DNA of 64,000 bases from Aspidiotus rigidus. Lineage: Eukaryota; Arthropoda; Insecta; Hemiptera; Diaspididae. Shown here piece after piece: positions 1 through 11,700 of the stretch. The notes below the pieces were generated by a model, which saw only the letters and a list, made by a program, of their open reading frames with translations, searched no databases and had not been told where the DNA came from. Made by a program: the position numbers and the translations under genes. The stretch spans positions 21,715,501 to 21,779,500 of the forward strand of contig JAVHKY010000003.1 of the NCBI GenBank assembly GCA_035079385.1, given 5' to 3'. Within the stretch, counting starts at the first letter, position 1. Every line of letters starts with the position of its first letter.

Positions 1-1250
1 CTCTTTTCATGTCATTGTTTCTCCAGGAAAATTGTTGGGAATACTATCGACCTCAAAATTCACTTCTGTTCCTTTTCTAAGGCTCAAATGTCTAGACATC
101 TCCTCACAACAATAAATTAGTCTATAGGATCAATTTTTCTCGCACATCTGTTCCAGTATGTACAAACTTCTACCCTATATTAAATGAAGAATTGTGAAAA
201 AACAATGATCCGGTGAGAAATGTCTCCCATTCCAATTGGCACAAAATATCTCTTATATTTCCCTTAATATTGATACAGAAATTAGCATGATGACGTATAC
301 TATAGGAAACATGACCTTCAATGCTTTTGTAATAGGAACGCTGGTTGAAATGCTATACGATTATTTGAGAATACTCGTATTCTGGATATTATTCTATCTC
401 GTCTCAGGATTGTGTCCTTCCTTTTCTCTCACTGGTATCTCCTATGCTTCCACTGACCCAAGATTCTCTGCTTCTTTTCTTTCTTCCTCTTTTCGGTCCT
501 CTCACTCACTAACTCAGTCCTATTGACACTTCTTGCGACAGAGTTTTTCTTTTCTTTTTTTCTTGCCATGAAAATAGAAAAGTACATACATAGTGTTCTC
601 TCTCCAATGAATCTCAATTTTACTTCGATCACAACCGTTAATTATTTCGTATCTAGCTTTCAATCACACGAAATTTCTATCATGAAAGCTAATCAGCTAT
701 ATTCGTTTGAATCAATGATTACCATGGAATTCACTTATCACGAAGTACCTAAGTTAAGAACTTCATGGCATTCCACGTCAAGTCACGTTACAGATCAAGA
801 TGGACTTTACGTTTTTGTACCGTACTTTCGTTGTTCTTTTATGTCGTAAGTATTCTTCTTCCTTAGAACTTTTTGGCCTCGCTTAGAACTAATACTAATA
901 CTCCGTTTTTCTGGCATTTATTTTACAGTTGACGTCACAATTAGTACGCCAGTGAAAACAAAGACAATACAAAAAATGGGGTAGGTACTCTCAAAAAAGA
1001 CGAAAGTTGGCTTGTTGAAGTCTACTCCGTTCAATTGTTGCTCAAGTTATTTCTTGTACAGATTAATTTTATTCAAATTTTAAAAAGGCTCCTGTTCCTC
1101 CGCTTTATAGATGTCTCGGAAGGAGTAGGACTATATGAACTTTCCATTTCAGGGATACCACTTAGGTCATGAATTGACAGACAACATAGAAGTTCATGTT
1201 ATTCTCCTATAAATTCATTGTGCTGATTAATTTTATTTTAATTTTAAAAG
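1..1250. other. No convincing gene; possible small exon at 929-979
   Basis: Open frames at 236-526 and 523-849 have no recognisable domain and low-complexity composition. A strong donor-like GTAAGT follows position 845. A pyrimidine-rich acceptor precedes about 929, and a GTAGGT donor follows about 980, so a 50-bp internal exon is possible. Its only open phase does not join in frame with the better exon at 1251, so I do not connect them. A ~55-base stretch near 280-335 recurs imperfectly near 3875-3995, so part of this region is repeat-derived. Confidence 0.3.
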
Positions 1251-1379
1251 GATGAAAATACTGAGTTGTCACTTCGTAGAATATGTCTACAAGAAATGGG
1301 AGAGCTGCCAAATGTGTCAATACCAAAACTGGGCGCATTCAAACTGGGTGAATTATTCCAGTGTATGGAAATAAAATAT
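1251..1379 (+). CDS. Putative internal exon of an unidentified gene
   Basis: The segment is preceded by a T-rich tract ending in AAAAG and followed by a consensus GTGAGT donor. It is exactly 43 codons long and open in phase 0. The translation is protein-like, with a central LPNVSIPKLGAFKLGELF stretch and no low complexity. It could splice in phase to the reading frame starting at 3113, which also begins in phase 0 after a pyrimidine-rich acceptor. The presumed intron holds the TIR element at 1600-2565. I do not recognise the family. The exon call is an inference from splice borders and composition; a transposon-encoded protein is possible. Confidence 0.35.
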
Positions 1380-1504
1380 GTGAGTAAATGGATTTTTGTG
1401 AATATTTCAAGGTAACATTTGCGGGTAAGGAGCTAGAGGATCAATAGGGATAAACTTTCTGAATCAATCTTATGTCAACAAATATTTTACCCTGTGTTCA
1501 GTTA

Positions 1505-2835
1505 TCTACATTGAAAGCATTTTCAAAGAAGTTTGTACAGGAGACACTATGTATTTGAAAGAAAAGAGGGCGTATGACCTACGTTCGAATACTGAGGTTC
1601 GTTTTGCCAGCCCCCCTCCACAATTCACGCCCCGGACATGGATAGCAACTCAGAGGATGAAGTACTAACAAAATGAACTGGTGCAACAACGTGCACTAAC
1701 AAAGCACTAACAAATGAGCCATGCCCGGACCCACAGTACTATCAAGTAACGGTTGTCCTTCCTCCCCACCTTCAGCATGTCCTCGATAGCGACTTAAGGG
1801 TTTAAGCACTATCAAAATTGACAAAGCAGTAACGAATGAGCCGTATCTGGACCTCAAGTATCACCAAGTAGGGGCTGTCCTTTCTCCCGCCCCTCCTTTA
1901 TCAAGTCCTCTATAGCGATTAAGGGGTTAAAGCACTATCAAAATTGAGTTGTGTACTAACAAAGCACTAACGAATGAGCCGTATCTGGACCTCAAGAATC
2001 ACCAAGTAGGGGCTGTCGTCTCCCCCTTCTTGATCATGTCCCTCACAGCGATATAGGGATTGAAGCACTAACAAAATGGCCTAGTGCACTAACATGCACT
2101 AACAAAGCACTAACGAATAAGCCATATCTGTACCTTAAGTATAACCAAGCAGGGGCTGTCGTTTCACCCGCCCCTCCTCCATTATGTCCTCAATAGCGAC
2201 TCAGGGGTTGAAGCACTAACAAAATTGACTTGTGCACTAACGTGCACTAACGAAGCACTAACAATTAAGCCTTATCTTCCCTTGAGTATCAACAAGTGGG
2301 GGCTATCGGCTCCCCCTTCTTCATTGTGACCTCCATAGTGACTTGGGGGTTGAAGCACTAACGAATGAGCCTTATCTGAACCCAAAGTATCACCAAGTAG
2401 GGGCTGTCTTTCACCCGCCCCTCCTTCATTATGTCCTCCATAATGACTTAGGGGTTGAGGCACTAACAAAATGAACTTGTGCATTTACATGCACTAACGA
2501 AGCACTAACGAGTAGGCCATGTCCGGGGCGTGAATTGTGGAGAGGGGGGGGGGCTGGCGGAACGGAGCTGTTCAAATACTATTTAGAATTTGGATGACCT
2601 TGTTTCACACACTTACATGGACAAACGTCGGTGCTTTCTGAAAAAGAAGCCTGGAATCAAGAATGTGGACAGCAAAAATAAGACCTAATGGTTATCTCCT
2701 CCTTAACTTTCCCGTTCCCGCGCTTTTCACTTTTCATGTTTTGACTATCTAGGTTGGAAGCATCCTCAAAGAAGTTTGTACAGGAGACACTATATTTGAA
2801 AGAATCTAGGGTGTGTGACCTACGTTGGAGTACTG
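1505..2835 (+). repeat. ~85-bp direct repeats flanking a TIR element
   Basis: Positions 1505-1592 and 2748-2835 share a nearly identical core (AAAGAAGTTTGTACAGGAGA) followed by a matching tail with scattered substitutions and small indels. They lie on either side of the inverted-repeat element at 1600-2565. They are too long and too diverged to be an ordinary target-site duplication, so a local duplication around the insertion, or a larger composite element, is more likely. Confidence 0.6.
1600..2565. mobile_element. Non-autonomous TIR element with ~140-bp internal tandem repeats
   Basis: The left end (about 1600-1641) and right end (about 2514-2565) are inverted copies sharing the core CACAATTCACGCCCCGGACA next to a C-rich run. 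Between them a unit of roughly 120-145 bp repeats about six times; the landmark GGGGCTGTC (or a variant) falls near 1750, 1872, 2010, 2152, 2297 and 2401. Short GCACTAAC motifs are sprinkled through each unit. No transposase is present. Elements with inverted ends and a tandem-repeat core are known in animals, for example DINE-1/Helentron relatives and pearl-type elements. Which superfamily this belongs to cannot be decided here because I found no clear TSD. Confidence 0.65.
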
Positions 2836-3112
2836 TGAAAGATAAGTTGAACGTATGATACACGCTTCAGTCTAGTGATCTGTCTTCAGCATAGTCTAGG
2901 CCGAAGATGATAACGCGGATGTCTCATTTAGTCTTCTTGGTCGCCTTTAGTGTTATGTATACAAAATACAATTCTTTCAAATTGAACTATAATAAGTTAT
3001 TGTTGTGAATATTGATTTAATTTTGGATGTTATCAATGAAAATCATCAATTTTTTGTCATCTTTTTTTCAAGGATACTTCTTTCTCACTGAGTTTCTGTT
3101 TCTGGTTTTTAG

Positions 3113-3684
3113 GAAAATAAAATACCCTCACGTCCAACAGGAAACAGACAGGTTTGGAGTGAACTGGAAGAGCTCAAGGCGAATCTTTCTGAGCTCCAGC
3201 AGAGAGTAGCCAAATTGGGTTTCGAGTCATGACTCAGGTTTGCTTGGGAAGTTGCTACGTCGTTAGAACAAGGGTACATTGAGGCGTGGAGACAGCGACC
3301 ACTTCAACTATATGAAGAGGACTACAGGCCATACCAAAAATGACTCATACAATCGGGGTACAAGAATGTTCACGTTCTAAATAAAGAAGCATTGAATACA
3401 AGCAACACAGTGGTTGCAGACAAGATAAGAGATATGTTCACATACTATGACGACATAGTTGATCAAAAATACCTCGATGAAAAGCTCCCTCGTGTTATTG
3501 CAGAACCATTCAGAGAGGATTTGGAAAATTTTTAGGAGCATGGGAGACCCTACGCCGACATGGAGTTGTTGATCGGAATTCGGTGGACCCACTTTGTTTT
3601 AAATGTCATGAAAAACTTAAAGAATCAGGCCTATGCACGAAATGTCGCAGTTACATAGAAGGTCTAATACATCTTAAATTATAG
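3113..3684 (+). pseudogene. Decayed gene segment with coiled-coil start and C-terminal CxxC zinc ribbon
   Basis: One reading frame begins after a pyrimidine-rich acceptor (AG at 3111-3112) and runs from 3113 to 3535, interrupted by TGA at 3230 and 3341. Both stops fit decayed CGA arginine codons. The start is helical and leucine-rich (ELEELKANLSELQQRVAKL), compatible with a short coiled coil. Near 3532 the frame shifts by one base and continues to a TAG at 3682, with a CFKCHEKLKESGLCTKC metal-binding signature (CxxC, nine residues, CxxC). An AATAAA lies near 3381, inside the frame. If the first TGA is genuine this could instead be a 39-codon terminal exon. The protein family is not recognised; the zinc ribbon fits either a host protein or a transposon protein. 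Confidence 0.45.
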
Positions 3685-3984
3685 GTTCTCCCAGTAATTA
3701 CTGATAATTTTTTCTTGGTTTGTGTGTATTTAATTTTCTTCTACAACATAGGCCTATTGAATGCTCAATCACGAAATTGGTTGACGCGGAGCCGTTCTGA
3801 TTTGATTGATGGAAAGTTTGCAAGATGAAAAAGAAAGCTAGTGGTTGAGTTTTTACAGAAAAAAGAAGAAATTTGCATGATGAAGTATTTCAAAGGTGTA
3901 CGAGTATGAAATGTGAGAGCTTCATCTTACATATTATAGGATGCACTCTTACTGAACTATAGAAAACAGTTGTGACCTTCAATG

Positions 3985-4825
3985 CGTTTGTACCGATCAC
4001 GATTTTAGACATAATTTTTGGGGAAATATAGGACAAAGGTTTTAGAATAATACCACGTGCTTGAAAAATTTTCGAACCATTGAAGTAGGTTGAAATAAAT
4101 GGAAAAAATCGATAAAATAATTTACTGGGTACCTACCTTTGTGAAAACGACATACAGTTGATTTTCTCTAAAAAAATACCTGAGATAGGCTACGAGTAAA
4201 ATAATCGCATTATTTTTGTCTGCACGTTTCAATGAAGTACAGGTGATTTTCTCTTGAAGTGCAGGTAAGATTATTTTTTCTGAGCACCTGTGAAAATATT
4301 TTATAAGATTTGGTGAAAAATGAAGTACAGGTGATTTTCTCTAAAAATGTTTGAAATCGCCTATGGGTGAAATAATCATTATTATTTTTTCATAACGTTT
4401 CCTAATCAATTACACGCTCTAAAAATACTGGGTAAAATAATTGAAGGATTTTCTAGCTGGATTGGGTTGTAAAAGAGTAGAATGGTAGTAATACAAATCT
4501 ATGTTTCCGGTCACGATTTTAGATATCATTTTGGACAAAGATTTTAGAATAATAACACGTGCTTAAAAAATTTTCGAACCATTGGAGTAGTTTGAAATTC
4601 TTTTTTTGAAGCTTATTTTCTGTTAGCTTGATATAGTATCTTGATAAAAAGAAGCTAGGTAGTAGTTATGCCTAGGTTAGCGACATGCTGGTGATTTACG
4701 AGGCTTTGAATATTAACATTTCTGGAGAGCTTTTAATGGGATTTGGTATGCGCCAACATGAGTAGACTTCTAAACGGTGTATAAATAACACGTGCTTGAA
4801 AAAATTTTCGAACCATTGGAGAAGG
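3985..4825 (+). repeat. Dispersed ~95-bp repeats in a gene-free interval
   Basis: A block centred on ACACGTGCTT..AAATTTTCGAACCATTG occurs near 3990-4110, 4499-4595 and, shortened, 4780-4824. Between them GAAGTACAGGTGATTTTCTC recurs near 4232 and 4321. The copies are diverged, so this is an old local expansion. No coding potential was seen. Confidence 0.55.
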
Positions 4826-4897
4826 AAAAAATCGGGTGAAATCTATAAAATTATGGGTGATAAATTTCACTAGGTACCTACCTTGGATAATTAAGTA

Positions 4898-5760
4898 CAG
4901 TTGACTCTCGATTATTCAACTAATGTGGGAATTGGGTGGTTGATATGACCGAATGTAGATATAATTAAGGAGATTTTACAAAAATTTATTTTATAGAGTA
5001 AAAATTACGAAATTTAATACTACAATTGTATTCGAACATAATACATCTTTAGGCTACTGTACACAACCTATTTTTTGAAAAAATCCTTGATAGATCTTTG
5101 TTTTTCCTTCAGAATTTTTTTTTTGAAAGTCAAATCAATCCATCTCCTCATCATAATTTGGTCTGCCAATGTTACCTCTTCCTGTTGCTCCATGTAATCC
5201 AGGGCTTTCTGTATGGCCTCGAGACCTTCCGCATGACTGATATTATTCACGGGGCAAGTGCTGTCATCCTCCTCCTCATCATCATCACTACTATCATTTT
5301 TTGTTTGTTGTAGGCTTACAAGTTCAGTAATATCTTCCATCGTCAACTCACAGGTAGTATCTGCATTCATCCACTCTCGTACCTCTTCTTGTCCATTATC
5401 ACTACACCCGGGAATCTTTCTCACCAGTTTTACGAGTTGATCGAATTCTTTAGGGTCTACAACTTGCTCTTGATTTTTCGTACCACTCAAAACTTCATCA
5501 TCCTGATTTTGAAAATTGCCCCACGGTTGATCAGTCGCTCGATGGTCCAACAGCTTCCTCCATGATCACACCAAAGTCACTGGTTCAACTTCTTTCCATG
5601 CTTTTTCAACCATTCTCATTGTGTCCACGATGTCTATTTTTTTAAATTCATCAATGTAAGTTTCCTCAGAAAAGTCATCATCGTCACAATCTTTATCCAT
5701 CAAAATCACATCTAAAAGTTCCCGATTGCACAGCGATGAAACTTGAGGACATTTTAGTAC
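4898..5760 (-). pseudogene. Tigger/pogo-type DNA transposase, C-terminal remnant with one TIR
   Basis: The minus-strand frame from about 5750 down to 5068 encodes the acidic C-terminal tail typical of Tigger/jerky-type (pogo, Tc1/mariner superfamily) transposases. It contains VDTMRMVEKAWKEVEP, then an in-frame TGA at 5568-5566, then SWRKLLDHRATDQPW, an aspartate/glutamate-rich linker, ALDYMEQQ, and a closing SIKDFFKK. The HTH DNA-binding domain and DDE catalytic core are absent. About 170 bp downstream, CAGTTGACTCTCGATTATTC begins at 4898 right after a TA, as expected for a pogo-type TIR inserted at a TA target. The 5' part is replaced by the palindrome beginning at 5733. Confidence 0.8.
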
Positions 5761-8700
5761 TGTATATGTGAACGTTCATTCATGGTATTTTTTTCAAAAA
5801 AAACCATTCATATTTTCCCTAGTTTCTAACTATAACAAAACTTCAAACTCGAATAAAAAAAAAAATCGGGGGGGAGGCACCTAGGAAAAATCATTCATTG
5901 AAGCGCCATACCCTCTACTACAACATACATGAGTACCATAGTCCTCGGTGAGGTGCAACATTCCCAAAAAAATCAATATTTAATGAATTTCTGTGATTTT
6001 TCCATGAATAGCGGGGTGAACTATGACTGCTACCGCAATAGACTGCGAGAAATCAATGGTCAATGTTCGAGGTGAAAAATACGCACTCCTCCATGAGATG
6101 AAATGGGAATGTTGATAGACCAAAAATATATTTTTAGTATTTCGTTTATCGATTTGGTCTATTCTTATGTAAACACGTCCACCGATTAGGTGGAGTACGT
6201 TAGATTGAGAAAAATGGTTGAAAAATTCTCCAGTCGCTGGAACAGTCTGAAAATAAAAGAGAAGTGAGAAAATTCACTTTTTCACCCTGGAGGACCGTGA
6301 GTTTTGGTATTTCATTCATCAATTCGTTCAATTCCCAAGTAAACATGTTCGCCGAGTTTGAAAAAAATGGTCAAAAAATTCTCCAGTCGCTGGAACGTTC
6401 TGGAAATGACAAAAATTAGAGAAAATCCACTTTTTCACCCTGGAGGACCGTGAATTTTGGTATTTCATTCATCAATTCGTTCAATTCCCAAGTAAACATG
6501 TACGCCAAGTTTGAAAAAAATTGTCAAAAAATTCTCCAGCCGCTGTAATGGTCTGGAAAGGACAAATTATTGAGAACATCCAATTTTTTACCCTGGAGGA
6601 CCGTGAGTTATGGTATTGCGTTCATCAATTAGGTCAATTCTTATGTAAACACATCCGCCGAATCCGAAAAAAATGGTCAAAAAATTCTCCAGACGCTAGA
6701 ACCTTCTGGAAAGGACAAATAATCGAGAACATCTAATTTTTTACATTGGAGGACCGCGATTTTTGGTATTTTGTTCATCAATTAGGTAAATTTTTAAGTA
6801 AACATGTACGCCAAGTTTGAAAAAAATTGTCAAAAAATTCTCCAGCCGCTGTAATGGTCTGGAAATGACAATAAATCGGGGAAATCCACTTTTTCACCCT
6901 GGAGAATCGTGAGTTTTGGTATTTCATTCCACAATTCGTTCAATTCTTATGTAAACATGTCCGCTGAGTTTGGAGGAAATAGTCAAAAAATTCTCCAGTT
7001 TCTGGGATGCCCTGGAAATAGTAAAAACTCCAGGTAATCCCCTTTTCCAACATGGAAAACCGTGATTTTTCATATTCTGTTTATCAACAAGGTCAATTCT
7101 TATGTAAATACATCCGCCGAGTTAGTCAATAAATTCTCCAGTTGCCGGAACGGTCTAGAAATACCAAGTTCAGAAAATCCACTTTTTCAATATGGAGAGC
7201 CCTGATTTTTGGTATGTTCTTCATCAATTAGGTCAAATCTTATGTTAATAAGTCTTACAAGTTGGAAAAAAATGGTCAATAAATTCTCCAGTCGCTAGGA
7301 CGCTCTGAAAATAGTAAAAAACCGATACACACCCACCTCTAAGATTCATTTCCTTTACTTTAAAGTGTTGAATGTTTATTTTTGTTCCCCTGAAGTCGTA
7401 GAGGTACAAACTGTGTTACTGGGAGCCGTGCACTTCCATGAAGTGCAGGAATCTCCTCTCGAGTTGAGGTGACAATGCCGCTTCAAATATTAGGATTCCT
7501 CCACATCGTGCGAGTGCACGGCTATCAGTAACACAATTTGTACCGCTGCGACTCGAGGGGGGAAAAGTACCTAACACATGAATCATTGTGGCGGGTGTGT
7601 ATCTTTGATTTTTTAATATTTTCAGAGTGTCCCAACGACTGGAGAATTTTTTTTCAATTTTTTTAAAACTCGGCGTAAGTGTTCTTAGAAGAATCGACCA
7701 TACCAATGAGCGTCTGGAGAATTTATTGAATATTTTTTTCGAATTAGGAATGTATTTACTCAAAAATTGACCTTATTGATAAATAGAATATAAAAATCAC
7801 GATTCTCCAAATTCAAATAGCAGATATTTTCAATTTTTCATTTTCAGACTATTCCAGCGACTGAAGAATTTCTGGACTATTTTTTACAAACTCGGCGGAG
7901 GGATTAACATAAGATTTGACCATTTTGATGAACAACATACCAAAAATCAGAGCTCTCCACGTTGAAAAAGTTGATTTTCTGGATTCGGTACTATTTCTAG
8001 ATCGTTCCAGCGACTGGAGAATTTATTGACTATTTTTTTCCAACTCGGCGGATGTATTTACATAAGAATTGACCTTGTTGATAAACAGAATATGAAAAAT
8101 CACGGTTTTACATGTTGAAAAAGTGGATTACCTGGAGTTTTTACTATTTCCAGGGCATCCCAGAAACTGGAGAATTTTTTGACTAATTTTTTCAAACTCA
8201 GCGGACATATTTACATAAAAATTGAACGAATTTTGGAATGAAATACCAAAACTCACGATTCTCCAGGGTGAAAAAGTGGATTTCCCCGATTTATTGTCAT
8301 TTCCAGACCGTTACAGCGGCTGGAGAATTTTTTGACAATTTTTTTCAAACTTGGCGTACTTATTTACTTGGGAAATGAACGAATTGATGAATGAAATACC
8401 AAAACTCACGATTCTCAACGGTGAAAAATTGGATTTTCTCTAATTTTTGTCATTTCCAGAACGTTCCAGCGACTGGAGAATTTTTTGACCATTTTTTTCA
8501 AACTCGACGAACATGTTTACGTGAGAACTGACCTATTTGATGAATGAAATACCAAAACTCACGATCCTCCAGAATAAAAAAGTGGATTTTCTCACTTCTC
8601 TTCTATTTTCAGACTGTTCCAGCGACTGGAGAATTTTTCAACCATTTTTCTCAATCTAACGTACTCCACCTAATCGGTGGACGTGTTTACATAAGAATTG

Positions 8701-9127
8701 ACCAAATCGATAAACGAAATACTAAAAATATATTTTTGGTCCATCAACATTCCCATTTCATCCCCCGGTGGAGTGCGTATTTTCCAGCTCGTTCATTGAC
8801 TATTGATTTCTCGGGGTCTATTGCGGTAGCAGTCATAGTTCACCCCGCTATTCATGGAAAATCACAGAAATTCATTAAATATTGATTTTTTTGGGAATGC
8901 ATCTCACCGAGTACTATGGTACTCATGTATGTTGTAGTAGAGGGTATGGCGCTTCAAACGAATGATTTTCCCCAGGTGCCTCCCCCCCGATTTTTTTTTA
9001 TTCGAATTTGAAGTTTTTTCATAGCTAAAAACTAGGGAAAATATGAATGGTTTTTTTGAAAAAAATACCATGGATGAACGTTCACATATACTTAAATTTC
9101 CTCAAGTTTCATCCCTGTGCGATCATT
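5733..9127. mobile_element. Large foldback element with 153-bp repeat arms
   Basis: The sequence from about 5733 reads as the reverse complement of the sequence ending at about 9127, with the axis near 7470. Each arm has a ~480-bp outer part and then eight tandem monomers. In the left arm the landmark ATTCTCCAG falls at 6225, 6378, 6531, 6684, 6837, 6990, 7133 and 7283. In the right arm its complement falls at about 7639, 7714, 7861, 8014, 8167, 8320, 8473 and 8626. Most spacings are exactly 153. The centre (7320-7610) is a smaller imperfect hairpin. No transposase was found inside; small open frames at 7416-7763 and 8544-8885 are arm sequence. The architecture resembles Foldback/Galileo-type elements, though the monomer is much longer than in Drosophila FB. 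The left edge abuts the Tigger remnant. Confidence 0.8.
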
Positions 9128-10889
9128 ATTGGCTGAGATATAGCCATTTGGATTTTTAGCCTAAAAATCACTCTACAGCCCATATGGGTGAGCGGATGGG
9201 TTCAATTTTTTGGATTTCGAGTTTTCTCATTGGGGACAACATTTTGACTGAAATTTGAAACATTTTCCGATCAAGGCCATTTTTCCCCCTTACCCGGCTA
9301 GAGCCTTTATTCTTCTTTCTAGTTTTTCATTTTTTATGTTCAAGAGTATTGAAAGAACGCTGATTAAGGGAGCGTGTACATATTTGTAATTATTGTGCTT
9401 TATGACTGACTTCTTCTGAAAACTGCAACTTACCAAAGAAAAGTTGTTCTAATGCACAAAATATGTATTAATTCAACATTGCAACTCGTTGGTGGACTAC
9501 GATAAGGAAACCTTTAAGTGCTGCAGCGCCTAGCGCAAACGCGCATCATAATGTGCGAATATTTCATTCTATTACGCTCGCCAGGAATTTCTCTGCCCTA
9601 GTCTTCACTCTGTGGCCGTTCTGAAAGCACGGATCCACGCTGTACCTAAATTCATTCCAAATTTCGTAAATATTTTCGTAAAATTCGTACATATCGCGTT
9701 GCAGGGTACGAGAATATTTGATGATGAATTTTCAAGTGAGTGCACATTACCGTATATACTTTTCATAAAGAACAAAAAGAAAAAAAAAATTCAATGAGAA
9801 GCTCAACGTAGTTTCACGGATGCGCTGCATGTTTGTAATTAAAATAAATAAAGAAAAAAAAAACTACTTTTCTTACCGACAAGAAATTAATTCTGCGAGG
9901 TAAAAAAGGATGTCTGAATATCGCTCACTATATGTACCAAACAAAAGATGGCCTTCAGGTACCGATAGTGAACAGAAAGAGAGAGAATTAAAAAGAGAAA
10001 TACGTCAGTCACTGGTATTATTATTATTATTATCACCATTATTAGAGGTACGGATATCTTTAGTTTCTTTTATTTACATGCCTCACTACAAATAGATTAC
10101 TTCATGACGAAAATTCTATACGGTATGATTTCAATTGAATATACTATCTGATTTTATTTTGAGTCCTACATTATTTGAGAGTTATAGGGGTGAATTCGTA
10201 AAGGGAGGAGCGTAGAACATCAAGTTGCGGGAGTCGTAAAAGCAAGACTTCAGGCAATTTACGATGTACCATTACGAGTCTTGGGAAGGAAGTATGGCAG
10301 CAAATGGGCAAGAAAAAAAGAGTATTCGAGCACATCTCGATATTCAACTTTTATAGTAAGCAGTTTCAGTTTCCTCCTCCCCCCCTCCAATGTTTCTCTT
10401 CGATAATTTTTCTTTACGTATAATCTTCACCACGAGAATGCATGTGAAACGTAACATGTGACTGGTTTGGGTTGTTGATCTCGGAAGGAAAGATGTGAGG
10501 TAGGTATTACGAGTAAGAGAAAGTTGTTTTTTTTTCAGTTGAAAATTAGTTCAGCAAAGTAGATTAATCATAGAATAATATAAATTGCTGAATGTTTATT
10601 AATTATTTATTTTTTTAACGAGCATTTAAGCTGCACTAGGGCCAGGAATGCAAGAATACGTGAAAGAATAATATAAAAAAGAAAAATAAAATTACATAAT
10701 ACTTTTGGAACGAGAGAAAAGAAACGAAAATTAAAATTAAAAAGATTAACTTTTAATTTTCATGATCGTATAAAAGGAAAGTGATGACATGATTTGAGTT
10801 GTATGAAAAAAGAATTATAGAAAAATTATATTATTGAAATGATATGGAAAATGAGGAAGGTGATTTAAATGAACGAAAATAGACTCAGA
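9128..10889. other. No gene recognised
   Basis: AT-rich sequence with short, uninformative open frames (9612-9797, 9910-10095). There is a short ATT run near 10020-10045 and an A-rich stretch near 9776-9870. Nothing supports a transcript or RNA gene. Confidence 0.4.
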
Positions 10890-11700
10890 ATGATTAAAGG
10901 TGAGGAAGACGAAGGATTATATGCATGAAATGAATTGGGTAAGACGGAGGTATTGAAGTGTGAGGGAGATGGTGTCTTGAGTTGTTTTTGAGAGCTTGGA
11001 GGAGGGAAGAAGGTAGGTTTTGGAATACAGGGTATGAGAAGAAGTGATCGATATTTAGATTGGGTTCGTTAAAGTGAGGACAGGATGCGGGCGATGGGGA
11101 GTTTCGATCAGTGAGATACACGTGTGTGATTCGAGTATGGCCTATTCTTAATCTGGTGTTGTCTTCACGTTTAGAATTTCTGAAAGAAGTTGACCACGGA
11201 GTGGGAGTCTTCTTAAGTCGGAGGTTGGGTTTTCCAGAGTTCGGTCCAAGAATTTAAGATGAGTGAGCGGTAGTGATTTTTATAATCAGTGACAGGGACG
11301 GGAGTACGAAATCGCCGACCTTAATTTCATTTTTGGAAATCCTCTATTTGCTTCTTTGGTGTAGGGTGTTAAGTTATTACTCGACCAACGCTTCCAAAAT
11401 TGATTAGTTGAATCGCGAATTAATTTCCAATAGTATCGAAAGAGGTGACTAGTTTCGCTGTCATGTTCGGGTAGGCCAATGTGGCCAGGTATGCAAATGA
11501 ATATGACATGGATGTTAATGGTGGTTAGAGTTTGGAGCGTGAGGAGGATTCTTTGTGTGAGAAGGTTTGTAGTATATGAGTGAGAGGTTGCACTGAAGAA
11601 AGTGAGTCTGTGAGGACGAGAAATTTGGCACAAAGATGAAGTTGAAAGAGGTGGGAAAGACAGACGAATACTGCCATCAATTCGGCAGTGAAGACCCCAA
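10890..11700 (-). pseudogene. Non-LTR retrotransposon relic: RNase H and C-terminal region
   Basis: On the minus strand, about 11700-11600 encodes VFTAELMAVFVCLSHLFQ then LVLTDSLSS, the RNase H pattern with a catalytic Glu and an Asp-Ser strand. After a frameshift the frame at 11286-11633 gives HVIFICIPGHIGLPEHD, the conserved W/C-x-PGH-x-G-x-x-x-N/D block. Further on, RLRIGHTRITHVYLTDR is followed by CPHF...DH, the post-RNase-H region of I/Jockey-like non-LTR elements. Several frameshifts and stops show it is dead. The reverse transcriptase is missing, so only the 3' part of the element is present. The relic at 48.7 kb has the same closing motif on the other strand. Confidence 0.75.
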
